Source of the DNA: Ga0077555 sp963741565
GTDB taxonomy: Bacteria; Pseudomonadota; Alphaproteobacteria; Rhizobiales; Hyphomicrobiaceae
Length of the DNA: 64,000 bases
Direction: 5' to 3'
NCBI GenBank assembly: GCA_963741565.1
Contig: CAVUIK010000003.1
Location: forward strand, 248,001 to 312,000
Each line of letters starts with the position of its first letter. Within the stretch, counting starts at the first letter, position 1. The notes beneath the pieces were generated by a model. That model was not told the DNA's origin, ran no database searches, and worked only from the letters and a program-made list of their open reading frames with translations. Below, one piece after another: positions 45,609 through 54,603 of the stretch. The translations under genes and the position numbers were made by a program.

Positions 45609-46766
45609 TTATCGGGCACGCGGCACGAGGCGCAGCACGCGCCCGTCGGTGGCGTCCGTCAGCAGCCAAAGCGCGCCGTCAGGTCCTTGCCTGACATCAC
45701 GGATGCGCGCACCCAGATCCTTGAGCATTACCTCCTCGCCGATCACGGTGTCCCCGTCGAGGACGAGCCGATGTAACGCCTCCCCCGCCAGCGCGCCGAC
45801 AAACAGATTGCCGCGCCAGTTCGGGAACAGTGCACCAGTGTAGAAGGCCATACCCGACGGCGCGATTGATGGCCGCCAGTAGTAGATCGGTTGCTCCATG
45901 CCGTTCTGGCGCGTTTCGGCGTGCAGGGTGGCGCCCGAATAGTCGATGCCGTAGCCGATGATCGGCCAACCGTAGTTGCGTCCCTTCTCGACCACGTTGA
46001 GCTCGTCGCCGCCGCGCGGCCCGTGCTCGACGGTCCAGAGTTTGCCGGTGACCGGATGGATGGCAGCGGACTGCTGATTGCGATGCCCGTAGCTCCAGAT
46101 CTCCGGCCGCGCGTTGGCCTTGCCGACGAACGGGTTGTCGCCGGGAACGCCGCCGTCGGGCCGGATGCGCACGACCTTGCCGAAGTGCCGGTTGAGATCC
46201 TGCGCGGCATCCTTCTGGTTGCGTTCGCCGAGGGTCACGAACAGGCTGCCGTCAGAGTGGAAGGCGAAACGGGAACCGAAATGCAAGCCGCCCGATGCGC
46301 TGGGCTCCTGCCGGAAGATGACCTTGACCTCTTCGAGGCGTCCGCCGTCGCGGGTGGCGACCAGCCGCCCGCGCGCAACCGCCGTGCCGCTCGATGCAAA
46401 CCCGCGTGGTTCGGCGTAGCCAAGGAACAGTGCCCCGCTGGTCGCGAAATCCGGCGCCAGCGCCACATCGAGGAGTCCGCCTTGGCCGCTGGCGGCGACT
46501 GTCGGCACCCCCTGAACCGGAAATGATAATGCGCCATCCTTGCCAATGATGCGCAACCGCCCCGGCCGCTCTGTAACCAGCAGCCGGCCGTCGGGGAGGA
46601 ACTGGAGGCCCCAGGGATTGGTCAGGCCTTTGGCGACGGTCTCGACCGTGATGGCGCTCACCGGGGCGGCGGGCGCCTGCGTTTGCTTGGCGCCCGTTGG
46701 AATCACGCCGCCGAACAGCACCAGGGCAGCGCCCAGACAGGATCTCATCGTGCCGTTCACCGTCAT
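45609..46766 (-). CDS. PQQ-dependent aldose sugar dehydrogenase-like (YliI/soluble GDH type)
   Basis: 385 residues with a signal peptide (MRSCLGAALVLFGGVIPTGA). Six-bladed beta-propeller of the soluble glucose dehydrogenase family: GLTNPWGLQFLPDGRLLVTE, GGLHFGSRFAFHSDGSLFVT, GHRNQQSAAIHPVTGKLWTV and EHGPRGGDELN. In this family the His in HFGS-type and GHRN motifs and Arg residues bind PQQ and calcium. It would oxidise aldose sugars in the periplasm. ATG 46766 is chosen as the nearest start before the signal peptide; 46748 is also possible. PQQ synthesis genes are not in the window. Confidence 0.85.
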   Translation of the reverse strand: MTVNGTMRSCLGAALVLFGGVIPTGAKQTQAPAAPVSAITVETVAKGLTNPWGLQFLPDGRLLVTERPGRLRIIGKDGALSFPVQGVPTVAASGQGGLLDVALAPDFATSGALFLGYAEPRGFASSGTAVARGRLVATRDGGRLEEVKVIFRQEPSASGGLHFGSRFAFHSDGSLFVTLGERNQKDAAQDLNRHFGKVVRIRPDGGVPGDNPFVGKANARPEIWSYGHRNQQSAAIHPVTGKLWTVEHGPRGGDELNVVEKGRNYGWPIIGYGIDYSGATLHAETRQNGMEQPIYYWRPSIAPSGMAFYTGALFPNWRGNLFVGALAGEALHRLVLDGDTVIGEEVMLKDLGARIRDVRQGPDGALWLLTDATDGRVLRLVPRAR

Positions 46767-46998
46767 GTCTGGTCCATTCGGGATCGATGATGTCGCCTCA
46801 TCTCCAGCGCCTAGCACACGACCTGAGCCGCAATGCGGCGCAATGCTTGGCCCTTCAGCTGCCCACTGACGCAGCCGGGCCGGGCATCAAGCGCCGGTTG
46901 CGCAAGTGGGCAACCGAAGCGCCAAGCAATTGACGGCGGCGGCCTGTTCCCGCTTTATGCGGCGCAGGACCGTCACATATCTGACATGAGGACGACTT

Positions 46999-47935
46999 AT
47001 GAAAATTGCGATCATCGGCGTTGGCGCCATGGGCTCCATTTATGCGGGGCTGCTCGCCGATAAGGGCAAACACGACGTCTGGGCGCGTCGACACCTGGAC
47101 AGAGCACGTCGACGCCATCAAGAGCAAAGGACTGCGCGTCGAGGGCGCGTCCGGCGATCGCACCGTCAAGATCAACGCGACGACAAATGCGGCCGACGTC
47201 CGGGGCGCCGATCTCGTCATCATCGCGACCAAGGACGACGGCGTCGCGACAGCCGCAAAATCTGCACTCGCCATCGCCAAGCCCGACGCGCCGATCCTCA
47301 CGATCCAGAACGGCCTGGGTTCGGCCGACAAGGTTGCCGAGATCGTCGGCTCCAAGCGCATCATGATGGGCGTCGTCGGCGGCTTTGGCGCCTCGATGAA
47401 GGGGCCGGGGCACGCGCATCACAACGGCATGGAATTCCTGCGGCTCGGCGAGATGGATGGCGGACTGACACCGCGTCTCGAAACCGTCAAAACCGCGTGG
47501 GAAGCGGGCGGTTTCAAGGTGCTGACGTTCGACGACATCCACAAGATGGTCTGGGAGAAGTTGATCTGCAACTGCACCTACTCGGGACCCTGCGCGCTGA
47601 CCGGGCTCACCGTCGGCGGTGTGCAGGCGAACCCGTCGGCCTGGAGCATTGCCGCGGCCTGTGCGACGGAAGCCTACATGGTGGCGCGGGCACGCGGCAT
47701 CAAGCTCGATTTCGATGACCCCGTGCGTTACGTGCGCGACTTCGGCCAGAAGATCCCGAACGCCCGCCCCTCCATGCTGCTCGATCACATGGCGGGCCGG
47801 GCCGCCGAGGTCGACAACATCAACGGTGCGATCCCGCGCGAGGGCGCCAAGGTCGGCATTGCGACGCCGGTGAACTCGATTGTGGTGGCGCTGCTCAAGG
47901 CGAAGGAATCGGGCTTCGGCAAACCGAAGGTGTGA
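46999..47935 (+). CDS. Ketopantoate reductase (ApbA/PanE) family protein, one frameshift
   Basis: About 312 residues after repair. Starts MKIAIIGVGAMGSIYAGLLA, the NADP-binding loop, then loses frame near 47084-47092 (DVWA, one extra base in GGGCGCGTC) and continues DTWTEHVDAIKSKGLRVEG, ILTIQNGLGSADKVAEIVG, MVWEKLICNCTYSGPCALTG (the conserved K and N of the family) and ARPSMLLDHMAGRAAEVDNI. The family reduces ketopantoate to pantoate for pantothenate synthesis, but many copies act on other 2-oxoacids; panB/panC are not adjacent. GAGG lies before the ATG. Confidence 0.83.
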
Positions 47936-47944
47936 TCGGCTAGC

Positions 47945-48011
47945 GGGGTCAGACCCCGCGCAGTGGCCGCAACTATGAAACAGCAGTGGCGGCAGCGCGG
48001 GGTCTGACCCC
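47945..48011. repeat. Long inverted repeat with GGGGTCAGACCCC ends
   Basis: Arms GGGGTCAGACCCCGCGC (47945-47961) and GCGCGGGGTCTGACCCC (47995-48011) are perfect 17-bp complements, separated by 33 bases. Each arm also contains a palindrome, GGGGTCAGACCCC-like, of its own. It fills the gap between the ketopantoate-reductase-like and EamA genes. The form matches mobile extragenic palindromes rather than a terminator, as no T-run follows. Confidence 0.75.
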
Positions 48012-48035
48012 ATCGGCACCACCAGAAAAGGCGCC

Positions 48036-48884
48036 ATGGATTTCCACGTCTTCCTCGCCGTGCTCGGGGCGGCGCTCTGTCATGCGGCCTGGAATGCGGG
48101 CCTCAAGATGCGCGTGGAGCCGGGCGTCGCGGTCGTCATTCTGGCGCTGGCGGGCGGCGCAGTGGCGCTGCCGCTGCTGCTGGTGACGGGAGCGCCAGGC
48201 CGTGCCTCGTGGCCGTATCTGGCGGCGTCGATCGTCATCCACGTGTTCTATTTTCTGTCGCTGGCAGAAGCCTATCGCAGCGGCGATTTCGGCCAAGTCT
48301 ATCCGATCGCGCGCGGCGCGGCGCCGCTGCTGACGGCGACCGGAAGTCTGCTCGCGCTGGGCGAGCCGGTGGGCCCGATCGGCATCGCGGGGATTGTGCT
48401 GCTCACGTCGGGCGTTCTGCTGCTGTCGATCCCGCGCGAAGCGTCGCGCCGTGCCCTTGACCGCCGCGCGATCGGTTTCGCGCTGCTGACGGCGGCGATC
48501 ATCGCCACCTACACGCTGATCGATGGCCGCGGTGCGCAGCTTTCCGGCAATGCGCACGCCTACGCGGTGGCGTTCTTCGTGCTGAATGGCGCCGCCATGG
48601 GGGTGGTGGGGCTGGTGCGCCAGCGCCAGCACTTGTGGGCTGCGATGTCGAATGCCGGTTGGATGGTCCCGCTCGGCGGCGGCGTGCTGTCGTTCGTCTC
48701 CTACTGGATCGCGCTCTGGGCCATGACAAAAGCGCCGATCGCGCTGGTGGCCGCCGTCCGGGAGACCAGCGTGCTATTTGCAGCGGCGCTGGGCGTCGTG
48801 CTGTTGAAAGAGACGATTGTGCCGACGCGTATCGCGGCTGCCGCCCTGGTCGTCGCCGGTTTGGTGCTGATCCGGCTGCAGTGA
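48036..48884 (+). CDS. EamA/DMT family transporter
   Basis: 282 residues with about ten membrane helices arranged as two EamA repeats (about 4-130 and 150-280). Motifs: ALCHAAWNAGLKM at the first helix, EAYRSGDFGQVYPIARGAAP, and at the end of the second repeat VRETSVLFAAALGVVLLKE, the typical EamA closing pattern. Drug/metabolite transporters of this type export amino acids, metabolites or toxic compounds. No neighbour suggests the substrate. Confidence 0.87.
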   Translation: MDFHVFLAVLGAALCHAAWNAGLKMRVEPGVAVVILALAGGAVALPLLLVTGAPGRASWPYLAASIVIHVFYFLSLAEAYRSGDFGQVYPIARGAAPLLTATGSLLALGEPVGPIGIAGIVLLTSGVLLLSIPREASRRALDRRAIGFALLTAAIIATYTLIDGRGAQLSGNAHAYAVAFFVLNGAAMGVVGLVRQRQHLWAAMSNAGWMVPLGGGVLSFVSYWIALWAMTKAPIALVAAVRETSVLFAAALGVVLLKETIVPTRIAAAALVVAGLVLIRLQ

Positions 48885-48918
48885 GGCGGCTTGCTGGGAT
48901 GTGTCGGCGGCGCGGCAC

Positions 48919-49233
48919 CTAAAGCAGAATGGTGCTGCCGTCGGGTTTTTTGACGTAGATGGCCGTTTTGCCGAGCAGGCGCTTGCCCACCTCTGCGATC
49001 GCTTCGATGCTCTCGAAGGAGCCGGAGACCATCAGGATCGCCACTTCTTCCTTGAAGGTCTTACCCGTGGGATCGATCCATCCGCCTTTGCCGCGATGCA
49101 TGGTGAAGCCGCCGCAATCCTTCAGCGCGGCATCTTCCAATGCGGCCAGCGCAATCGCAATGTCCACGTCCGAGTTCGGCGCACCGTCGTTCTTGGGGCC
49201 AAGTCCGAAAATGAGCGTGTACTCGCTGCTCAT
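48919..49233 (-). CDS. Conserved-looking hypothetical protein
   Basis: 104 residues from MSSEYTLIFGLGPKNDGAPN. Alternation of short hydrophobic strands and helices (EVAILMVSGSFESIEAIAEV) suggests a small alpha/beta cytosolic protein, with no signal peptide. I do not recognise the family. It starts 9 bases after the upstream SDR stop, which implies co-transcription. Confidence 0.6.
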   Translation of the reverse strand: MSSEYTLIFGLGPKNDGAPNSDVDIAIALAALEDAALKDCGGFTMHRGKGGWIDPTGKTFKEEVAILMVSGSFESIEAIAEVGKRLLGKTAIYVKKPDGSTILL

Positions 49234-49242
49234 GAACCGCAC

Positions 49243-49995
49243 CTAGAACTGATAGCGCCTGAGGCCACCGTCGACGGGGATGACCGTGCCAGTGATATAG
49301 CCGCCGAGCGGCGACGCCAGATAGCAGACGAGATTGGCGACATCCTCGGGCTGGCCGTAGCGGCCGACCGGGATCTCATGCTCCTCCTGCCACTTGCGAT
49401 ACTCGGGACTGTAGTTGCGCAGGATCTGCTCGCTGATGATGCGGCCGGGCGGGATCGAGTTGACGGTGATGCCGAATTTGCCGACCTCGCGCGACAAGCC
49501 CTTGGCCCAGGCGTGAATGCCGGCCTTCGCCGAGAAGGCGCCGTTGACGCCCTCGGGCTCCGACTTGCCGGTGATGTTGATGATGCGCCCCCACTTGCGC
49601 TCGATCATCTGATCGAGCAGAGCGCCGGCGAGCTGGCGGGGCCGCGTGAAGTTCAGCGTCATCGCCTCATTCCATTGCTCCTCCGTCGCGTCCTTGCCGA
49701 ACTGGCGGCTGCCGCCGGCGTTGTTGATCAGGATGTCGACTGAGCCGAGGCCGGCGAGCGCGGCCTTCGCCGTGGCCTCTGATGCGCCGTCCGCCAGTAC
49801 GTCCTGCACGATCAGGACGGGCTTGACGCCGCCGGCTGCGACAATCGTCCCCGAGACCTCCTCGAGCAAGTTGCCGCGCCGGGCCGCGATGGCGAGCCGC
49901 ACGCCCTCGCGCGCCAGCGCCTCCGCGATGCCGCGGCCGATGCCCATGCTGGCGCCCGTGACCAGCGCGGTTTTGCCCTTCAGTCCCAGTTCCAT
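49243..49995 (-). CDS. SDR family protein lacking the catalytic Tyr
   Basis: 250 residues. Cofactor loop TGASMGIGRGIAEALAREG, INNAGG and the C-terminal GGYITGTVIPVDGG are those of a FabG-like SDR. At the active site, however, the Ser position reads NITGKSEPEG and the expected YxxxK reads GAFSAKAGIHAWAKG, so the Tyr is absent while Lys remains. Some SDR subgroups of 3-oxoacyl reductase-like proteins share this change; it may bind but not reduce substrates, or use another residue. ATG 49993-49995 is the family-like start. It is divergent from the cyclase gene with 200 bases between. Confidence 0.82.
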   Translation of the reverse strand: MELGLKGKTALVTGASMGIGRGIAEALAREGVRLAIAARRGNLLEEVSGTIVAAGGVKPVLIVQDVLADGASEATAKAALAGLGSVDILINNAGGSRQFGKDATEEQWNEAMTLNFTRPRQLAGALLDQMIERKWGRIINITGKSEPEGVNGAFSAKAGIHAWAKGLSREVGKFGITVNSIPPGRIISEQILRNYSPEYRKWQEEHEIPVGRYGQPEDVANLVCYLASPLGGYITGTVIPVDGGLRRYQF

Positions 49996-50195
49996 GTGGC
50001 GCTCGTTTCTGCTGTGTTTGGATTTAAGGGCAACATTAGGCGGGCTGGCGGCGGGCTGCAAACGGCGTGTTCGGCACGGGGCCTGCACCCGCGATCTCGC
50101 AGATGCGGTCCGACGCGTTGCTGCCGATGGCAGTCACGTCTAACCTGCAATTGTCGTGTTCCGTTCGCCGAAGCCCGTTCCAGTGGAGTTCATTC

Positions 50196-51155
50196 ATGCG
50201 CCGATTGATCCCAGCACTCGCCATCCTGCCGTTTCTGATCCCGCTGCCGCTTGCGGCCCAGACGTGGCAACCGCCGCCCGAGAACCAGCGCTGTCCGTCC
50301 AAATGGGGCGCTGCCGACGAGCGGGGCGCAGCCAATCACGTGAAGCCCGCAAGCGTCCTCAACGCCGCCAAACTGATCAAGACCGGCGAGATCATCGAGC
50401 TTGGCCACGCGCTGGCTCCGACCATGCCGTTCTTCGGCACGCGCCGCTTCGACGTACACATGAAGCGCACGTTCACGCCGCCGCCCGCCGCCAACACCAA
50501 CAATCGGTCCGGCAATGAGGAGGTCGTGATCGGCGAGATCGGCCACGTCGGCACGCAGTTCGACGCGTTCCCGCACCAGACCATCGGTGACACGCTCTAC
50601 AACTGCGTGAAGAACGGCGAGAGTGCGGGCCGCGGCGGGTTCGCCAAGCTCGGTGTCGACAAGGTCGGCGGCCTCTTTGCGCGCGGCGTGCTGATCGATG
50701 TCGCAGCGTTCAAGGGCGTCGAGATGCTCGGCGATAACTACGAGATCACCGCCGACGATTTGAAGGGCGCGCTCGCCAAGCAGGGCACAGCCCTGCAACC
50801 GGGTGACGCCGTTCTCATCCACACGGGCTGGGGCAAGCTGTGGGCCAAGGACAACGCACGATTCGTCAAGAGCTGCCCGGGCCTCGGCGTCGGCGCGGCG
50901 CTGTGGCTCGCTGATCAGGATCCGCTTTTGCTCGGCTCCGACAACTGGCCGGTGGAGATGTTCCCGGCCGCCGATCCGAAGTTGAGCTTTCCGGTGCACC
51001 AGATTGCGCTGGTGGTGAAGGGCATCTTTCTACTCGAGAACATGAAGCTCGACGAGCTGGCCGCGAAAGGCGCGCGCGAATTCGCACTCGCCCTGCAGCC
51101 GCTGAAGATCCAAGGCGGTACTGGCTCGACGGTGGCGCCGATCGCCATCCGGTGA
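50196..51155 (+). CDS. Cyclase (kynurenine formamidase-like) family protein, exported
   Basis: 319 residues with a signal peptide (MRRLIPALAILPFLIPLPLA, cleavage near AQT). The cyclase family metal motif HxGTxxDAxxH appears as HVGTQFDAFPH, with Gln in place of the second His. DAVLIHTGWGKLW and the ELGHAL segment are also typical. Family members are zinc/manganese hydrolases opening cyclic amides or formyl groups; exported members with HVGTQ are common in soil bacteria but uncharacterised. GGAG precedes the ATG by 9 bases. Confidence 0.85.
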   Translation: MRRLIPALAILPFLIPLPLAAQTWQPPPENQRCPSKWGAADERGAANHVKPASVLNAAKLIKTGEIIELGHALAPTMPFFGTRRFDVHMKRTFTPPPAANTNNRSGNEEVVIGEIGHVGTQFDAFPHQTIGDTLYNCVKNGESAGRGGFAKLGVDKVGGLFARGVLIDVAAFKGVEMLGDNYEITADDLKGALAKQGTALQPGDAVLIHTGWGKLWAKDNARFVKSCPGLGVGAALWLADQDPLLLGSDNWPVEMFPAADPKLSFPVHQIALVVKGIFLLENMKLDELAAKGAREFALALQPLKIQGGTGSTVAPIAIR

Positions 51156-51256
51156 ACGGCCAGCGGCGGGAGCTTTCGGACAGGCTTCCGTCGCGCCGCC
51201 GGCGGATACCCCCGTAAAGGGCGCTCGACGCATCGCCACCGGTTTGAGGATGTCGC

Positions 51257-51622
51257 ATGGTCGCCAGCGACAGCTTTGCTGAATTTCTGCGCGAGCAACT
51301 TGCGCCGCTTGGGAGCATCTCGACGCGGCGCATGTTCGGCAAGACGGGCGTCTTCTGTGATGGGGTCATGATTGGGATGGTGGCCGACGACACGCTTTTT
51401 TTCCGAGTCGATGAACAGAATAACGACATCTTCAAGGAAGCCGAGGCGTATCCGCCGCTCAATTACCAGAAGAAGGGAGCCAGCATCGATCTGGCCTTTT
51501 GGCGTGCCCCGGAGCGGCTGTTCGACGAACCCGATGAGCTCTTGGGGTGGGCACGCGCAGCACTGGCGGCCGCGCGCCGGGTCGCGGCCAAGCGGGCCCG
51601 TCCGAGCCCACGTGGACACTGA
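51257..51622 (+). CDS. TfoX N-terminal domain protein
   Basis: 121 residues. The TfoX_N fold is identified by SISTRRMFGKTGVFCDGVMIGM and NNDIFKEAEAYPP, with hydrophobic core LNYQKKG. In enterobacteria TfoX/Sxy co-activates competence genes with CRP; stand-alone N-terminal domains in alphaproteobacteria have no proven role. The C-terminus is Arg/Ala-rich. No competence genes are adjacent. Confidence 0.87.
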   Translation: MVASDSFAEFLREQLAPLGSISTRRMFGKTGVFCDGVMIGMVADDTLFFRVDEQNNDIFKEAEAYPPLNYQKKGASIDLAFWRAPERLFDEPDELLGWARAALAAARRVAAKRARPSPRGH

Positions 51623-51744
51623 GCATGCGCGGCAATGGCGAGGCCCATCGATCCAAGTCCTTGACCGGCGAGTCGACGTGAGCTGACTGGAACGGCGAAA
51701 TGCGAAGCCCACTTTCATTCCAACCAGATCTGGAGAACACCAAA

Positions 51745-52512
51745 ATGACAGGACTTCTTGCGGGACACGTCGCAGCCGTCACCGGCGGCGGATCGGGCAT
51801 CGGACAGGGCATCTGCCAGGCCTACGCCCGCGAAGGCGCGCGCGTCATCGTGCTCGACGCCAATATGGAGGGCGCCAACGAGACCGTCGGCCTCGTCACG
51901 GCGGCCGGCGGCAAGGCCTCCGCGGTGAAGCTCGACGTCACCGATCGCGAGGCCTGCAAGACAGTGGCCGCGGAGACGGCCAAGGACGGCAACATCTCGA
52001 TCCTCGTCAATAACGCCGGCATCAACCGCCGCACGCCGTTCACTGGCGACAAGGCCGCCGTCAGCAAGGACTGGGACGACATCCTGTCGATCAATCTCGA
52101 CGGCATGTTCAATGTCACGCACGCCTTCATCGATCAGCTCCGCGCGACCAAGGGGCGGATCGTCAACATCGGCTCGATCCAGTCATTCGTGCATGTGAGC
52201 TGGCCGAACTCTGCCGCCTACACGACCTCGAAGCACGGCGTGCTCGGGTTCACGCGGGCACTCGCCGCCGAGCTCGGCCGGGATGGCGTGCGCGTCAACG
52301 CCATCGGCCCCGGCCTCATCGAGACCAGGATCAACGCCGAGGCGCGCGCCAAGAACCCGGACATGGTGGCGAACGTCATGCGCCACACGCCGCTCAACCG
52401 CGCCGGCAAGCCGGAGGACATCGCGGGGCCGGCGGTGTTCCTCGCCTCCGATCTGTCGTCCTACGTCACCGGCTGTATCGTCATGGCCGACGGTGGGTTC
52501 CGGACCGTCTGA
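51745..52512 (+). CDS. Short-chain dehydrogenase/reductase
   Basis: 255 residues, classical SDR: VTGGGSGIGQGICQAYAREG, LDAN after strand 2 (NAD-type Asp), NNAGIN, catalytic Ser in NIGSIQS and YTTSK (Tyr/Lys), and a closing YVTGCIVMADGGF. The ATG at 51745 gives the SDR start; an ATG at 51700 in the same frame adds 15 unlike residues. Substrate unknown, likely a sugar or hydroxy acid from its similarity to gluconate/L-fucose dehydrogenase-type SDRs. Confidence 0.87.
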   Translation: MTGLLAGHVAAVTGGGSGIGQGICQAYAREGARVIVLDANMEGANETVGLVTAAGGKASAVKLDVTDREACKTVAAETAKDGNISILVNNAGINRRTPFTGDKAAVSKDWDDILSINLDGMFNVTHAFIDQLRATKGRIVNIGSIQSFVHVSWPNSAAYTTSKHGVLGFTRALAAELGRDGVRVNAIGPGLIETRINAEARAKNPDMVANVMRHTPLNRAGKPEDIAGPAVFLASDLSSYVTGCIVMADGGFRTV

Positions 52513-52580
52513 TGCGGGCGCGCGGCTCTGCCGGGCCGCACGCCCGTCTATGGCCATGCAGCTTGGTTCTGACGATTGCG

Positions 52581-53489
52581 CTAAACTGACGGGATCGGGT
52601 GCCCGGTCGCCAACCAATGCGCACATTCCTCGCCGAGTTCGGCGCGCGCTCGGCGCTCGTAGCGCTCGACGTCGTCCGCCGTCAGGACATCGCGCCAGCG
52701 CCCATTGGTTCCCTTGTTGATGAAGGTCTCGGCCCCGCCGTCCCAGAACGCACCGCCGAGCGGCACGCTCTTGGTCGCATTCTTTTTCATGTAGTCGAAG
52801 CTGCAATGCTCGACGATGGCATCCCATCGCGATGGATCGACAGGGATATCAAGAAACTCTGCAATGCCGCGGATCTCACGCGGCATATCGGCTTTCAGCG
52901 AAGCGAAGTGGATCATCTTGACGTTCGGAAGTTTGTGGATCGCCCACCAGCTGCGGGTATGCTCCCAGAACGGCCAGAACGGATATCCATCACGATCGAG
53001 CCACTCGAGGAAATACCGGTGAACTTCGGCTCCCGGGCGGCCGATCGGTGGGCCCACGAGACCTGGAGTGTTGTTGAGCGCGTCGTACCATTTCTCGTTG
53101 GCATTGGCGTGATGATTGTAGAGGCTCCACACGACGTCGCGGCCATCCCGGCCGATATAGATGTATTTCGCCCGCGGCGAGTACACCAAGGCGTCGACCG
53201 GAAGGTGCGTCTTCAGGAAACGCCGATGAGTTTGCGACTCAACCATGGGAAGCTTGACGGCTTTCGGCGGCACGCGCAGGTCGAGCCACGGTGACATCTC
53301 CGCAACGTCCAGTTCTTCCGCGCCGGTGAAGAGCAACTGGGCGACGATTTGCTGAACCCAGGTCGTTCCTGCCTTGGCGTAGGTGCTGATCACGATGTCG
53401 TCGTCGCGGAATTTGAGATCATTCCAGATCGTGGAATCAAAGTGGTGGTCGTGAAGCTCGCGGGTCTTCGTTGGAAATGCTTGGGTCAT
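52581..53489 (-). CDS. PAPS-dependent sulfotransferase
   Basis: 302 residues of the cytosolic sulfotransferase fold. The 5'-phosphosulfate loop is STYAKAGTTWVQQ (about 35-47), the 3'-phosphate site is YIYIGRDGRDVVWS (about 110-123), and the C-terminal FINKGTNGRWRDVL equals the RKGxxGxWK motif. The catalytic His is probably in FLKTHLP. It transfers sulfate from PAPS to a hydroxyl or amine of a small molecule. It is divergent from a NodD-branch LysR gene, which may control it. Confidence 0.9.
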   Translation of the reverse strand: MTQAFPTKTRELHDHHFDSTIWNDLKFRDDDIVISTYAKAGTTWVQQIVAQLLFTGAEELDVAEMSPWLDLRVPPKAVKLPMVESQTHRRFLKTHLPVDALVYSPRAKYIYIGRDGRDVVWSLYNHHANANEKWYDALNNTPGLVGPPIGRPGAEVHRYFLEWLDRDGYPFWPFWEHTRSWWAIHKLPNVKMIHFASLKADMPREIRGIAEFLDIPVDPSRWDAIVEHCSFDYMKKNATKSVPLGGAFWDGGAETFINKGTNGRWRDVLTADDVERYERRARAELGEECAHWLATGHPIPSV

Positions 53490-53633
53490 GGCTGCGCCTT
53501 CAATCTGAGGAGGCTGAAATGCTTCAATTGAGGTGTGTATGCGCCGAGGCGTTATGACTGCGAGCGCGCCTCAGTTGACGAAAGCCTACGCTCATGCGGT
53601 GATTGTCGCCATGCCGTATTTGGAATGGTTATC

Positions 53634-54563
53634 ATGACAGATTGGAATGTTGATCTCCGCCTGCGCGACCTGCGGGTCCTGAGCATCGCGCTGCGCGAAC
53701 GCAATCTGACACGCACGGCGGAGTGCCTCGGCACCACACAACCCTCAATCAGCAAGGTCCTGGTGCGGCTGCGCATGCATTTCGGCGATCCGCTTTTCAT
53801 GCGCAGCGGCAACGAGATGCACCCGACGCCCAAAGCGCTCGAGATCGAAGGTTCGCTTCGGACGCTATTGGCGTCGGCTGATGTCTTGAGCATTTCCACG
53901 CCAACCTTCGTTCCCGCCACGTCGACGCGCGCCTTCAAGCTGCTGGTCAGCGAAGTCGGAATGGTCGTGTTCCTGCCCGCACTGATGCGGCGCGTGGCTC
54001 AGGACGGACCAAGGTTGAGCGTTGATGCAGTCCCGCTTGACGCGCGTTCGTACGAGACGAAACTCGAGTCGGGCGAGGCTGACCTGGCATTGGGAGCGTT
54101 TCCGAAGGCAGCGCTCGGTCTCAGGCAGCAGCGTCTTTATCCAACCACGTATCTCAGTCTGGTCCGCGCCGATCATCCAAACCAAGGAGTGCTGCGGACC
54201 CGCGCTGGATTTCTCTCGGCCCGACACATCGTCGTAACGGCCTCCAACACGGGGCACGCCGCACACAGGAATGCGCAGCAGTCTCTGGACCTGGAGATTC
54301 CGCCCGAGAATGTGATGCTCCGATTGCCCAGCTTCACTGCGGCGGCCGTCGTAGCGTCACAGACGCAGGGAATCGCGACCTTGCCAATGAAGTTCGCAAG
54401 GATCATGGCCGGGCAGCTCGGCCTCGCCACGTTCAAGCCGCCGGTTACGTTTCCGCCGCTGGAGATCGCGCAATACTGGCACGAGCGGTTCCAACGCGAT
54501 GCCGGTCACAAGTGGCTGCGAGCGATCTCGTTCGATCTGTTCGCGAAGGGCGGCCGATCGTGA
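53634..54563 (+). CDS. LysR-type transcriptional regulator, NodD/NahR branch
   Basis: 309 residues from MTDWNVDLRLRDLRVLSIAL. HTH at about 10-65 with TTQPSISKVLVRLRMHFGDP and LFMRSGNEMHPT; effector-binding domain follows. The C-terminal WHERFQRDAGHKWLRA marks the branch responding to aromatic inducers. The start at 53634 excludes 33 upstream residues that are not LysR-like. The divergent sulfotransferase gene (144 bases away) is its most likely target. The frame is intact, unlike the glc genes that begin 40 bases after its stop. Confidence 0.87.
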   Translation: MTDWNVDLRLRDLRVLSIALRERNLTRTAECLGTTQPSISKVLVRLRMHFGDPLFMRSGNEMHPTPKALEIEGSLRTLLASADVLSISTPTFVPATSTRAFKLLVSEVGMVVFLPALMRRVAQDGPRLSVDAVPLDARSYETKLESGEADLALGAFPKAALGLRQQRLYPTTYLSLVRADHPNQGVLRTRAGFLSARHIVVTASNTGHAAHRNAQQSLDLEIPPENVMLRLPSFTAAAVVASQTQGIATLPMKFARIMAGQLGLATFKPPVTFPPLEIAQYWHERFQRDAGHKWLRAISFDLFAKGGRS

Positions 54564-54603
54564 GGCCGTGGTCAGCGGCGGTCGAGCTTCACCGTCTCGA
54601 CCG

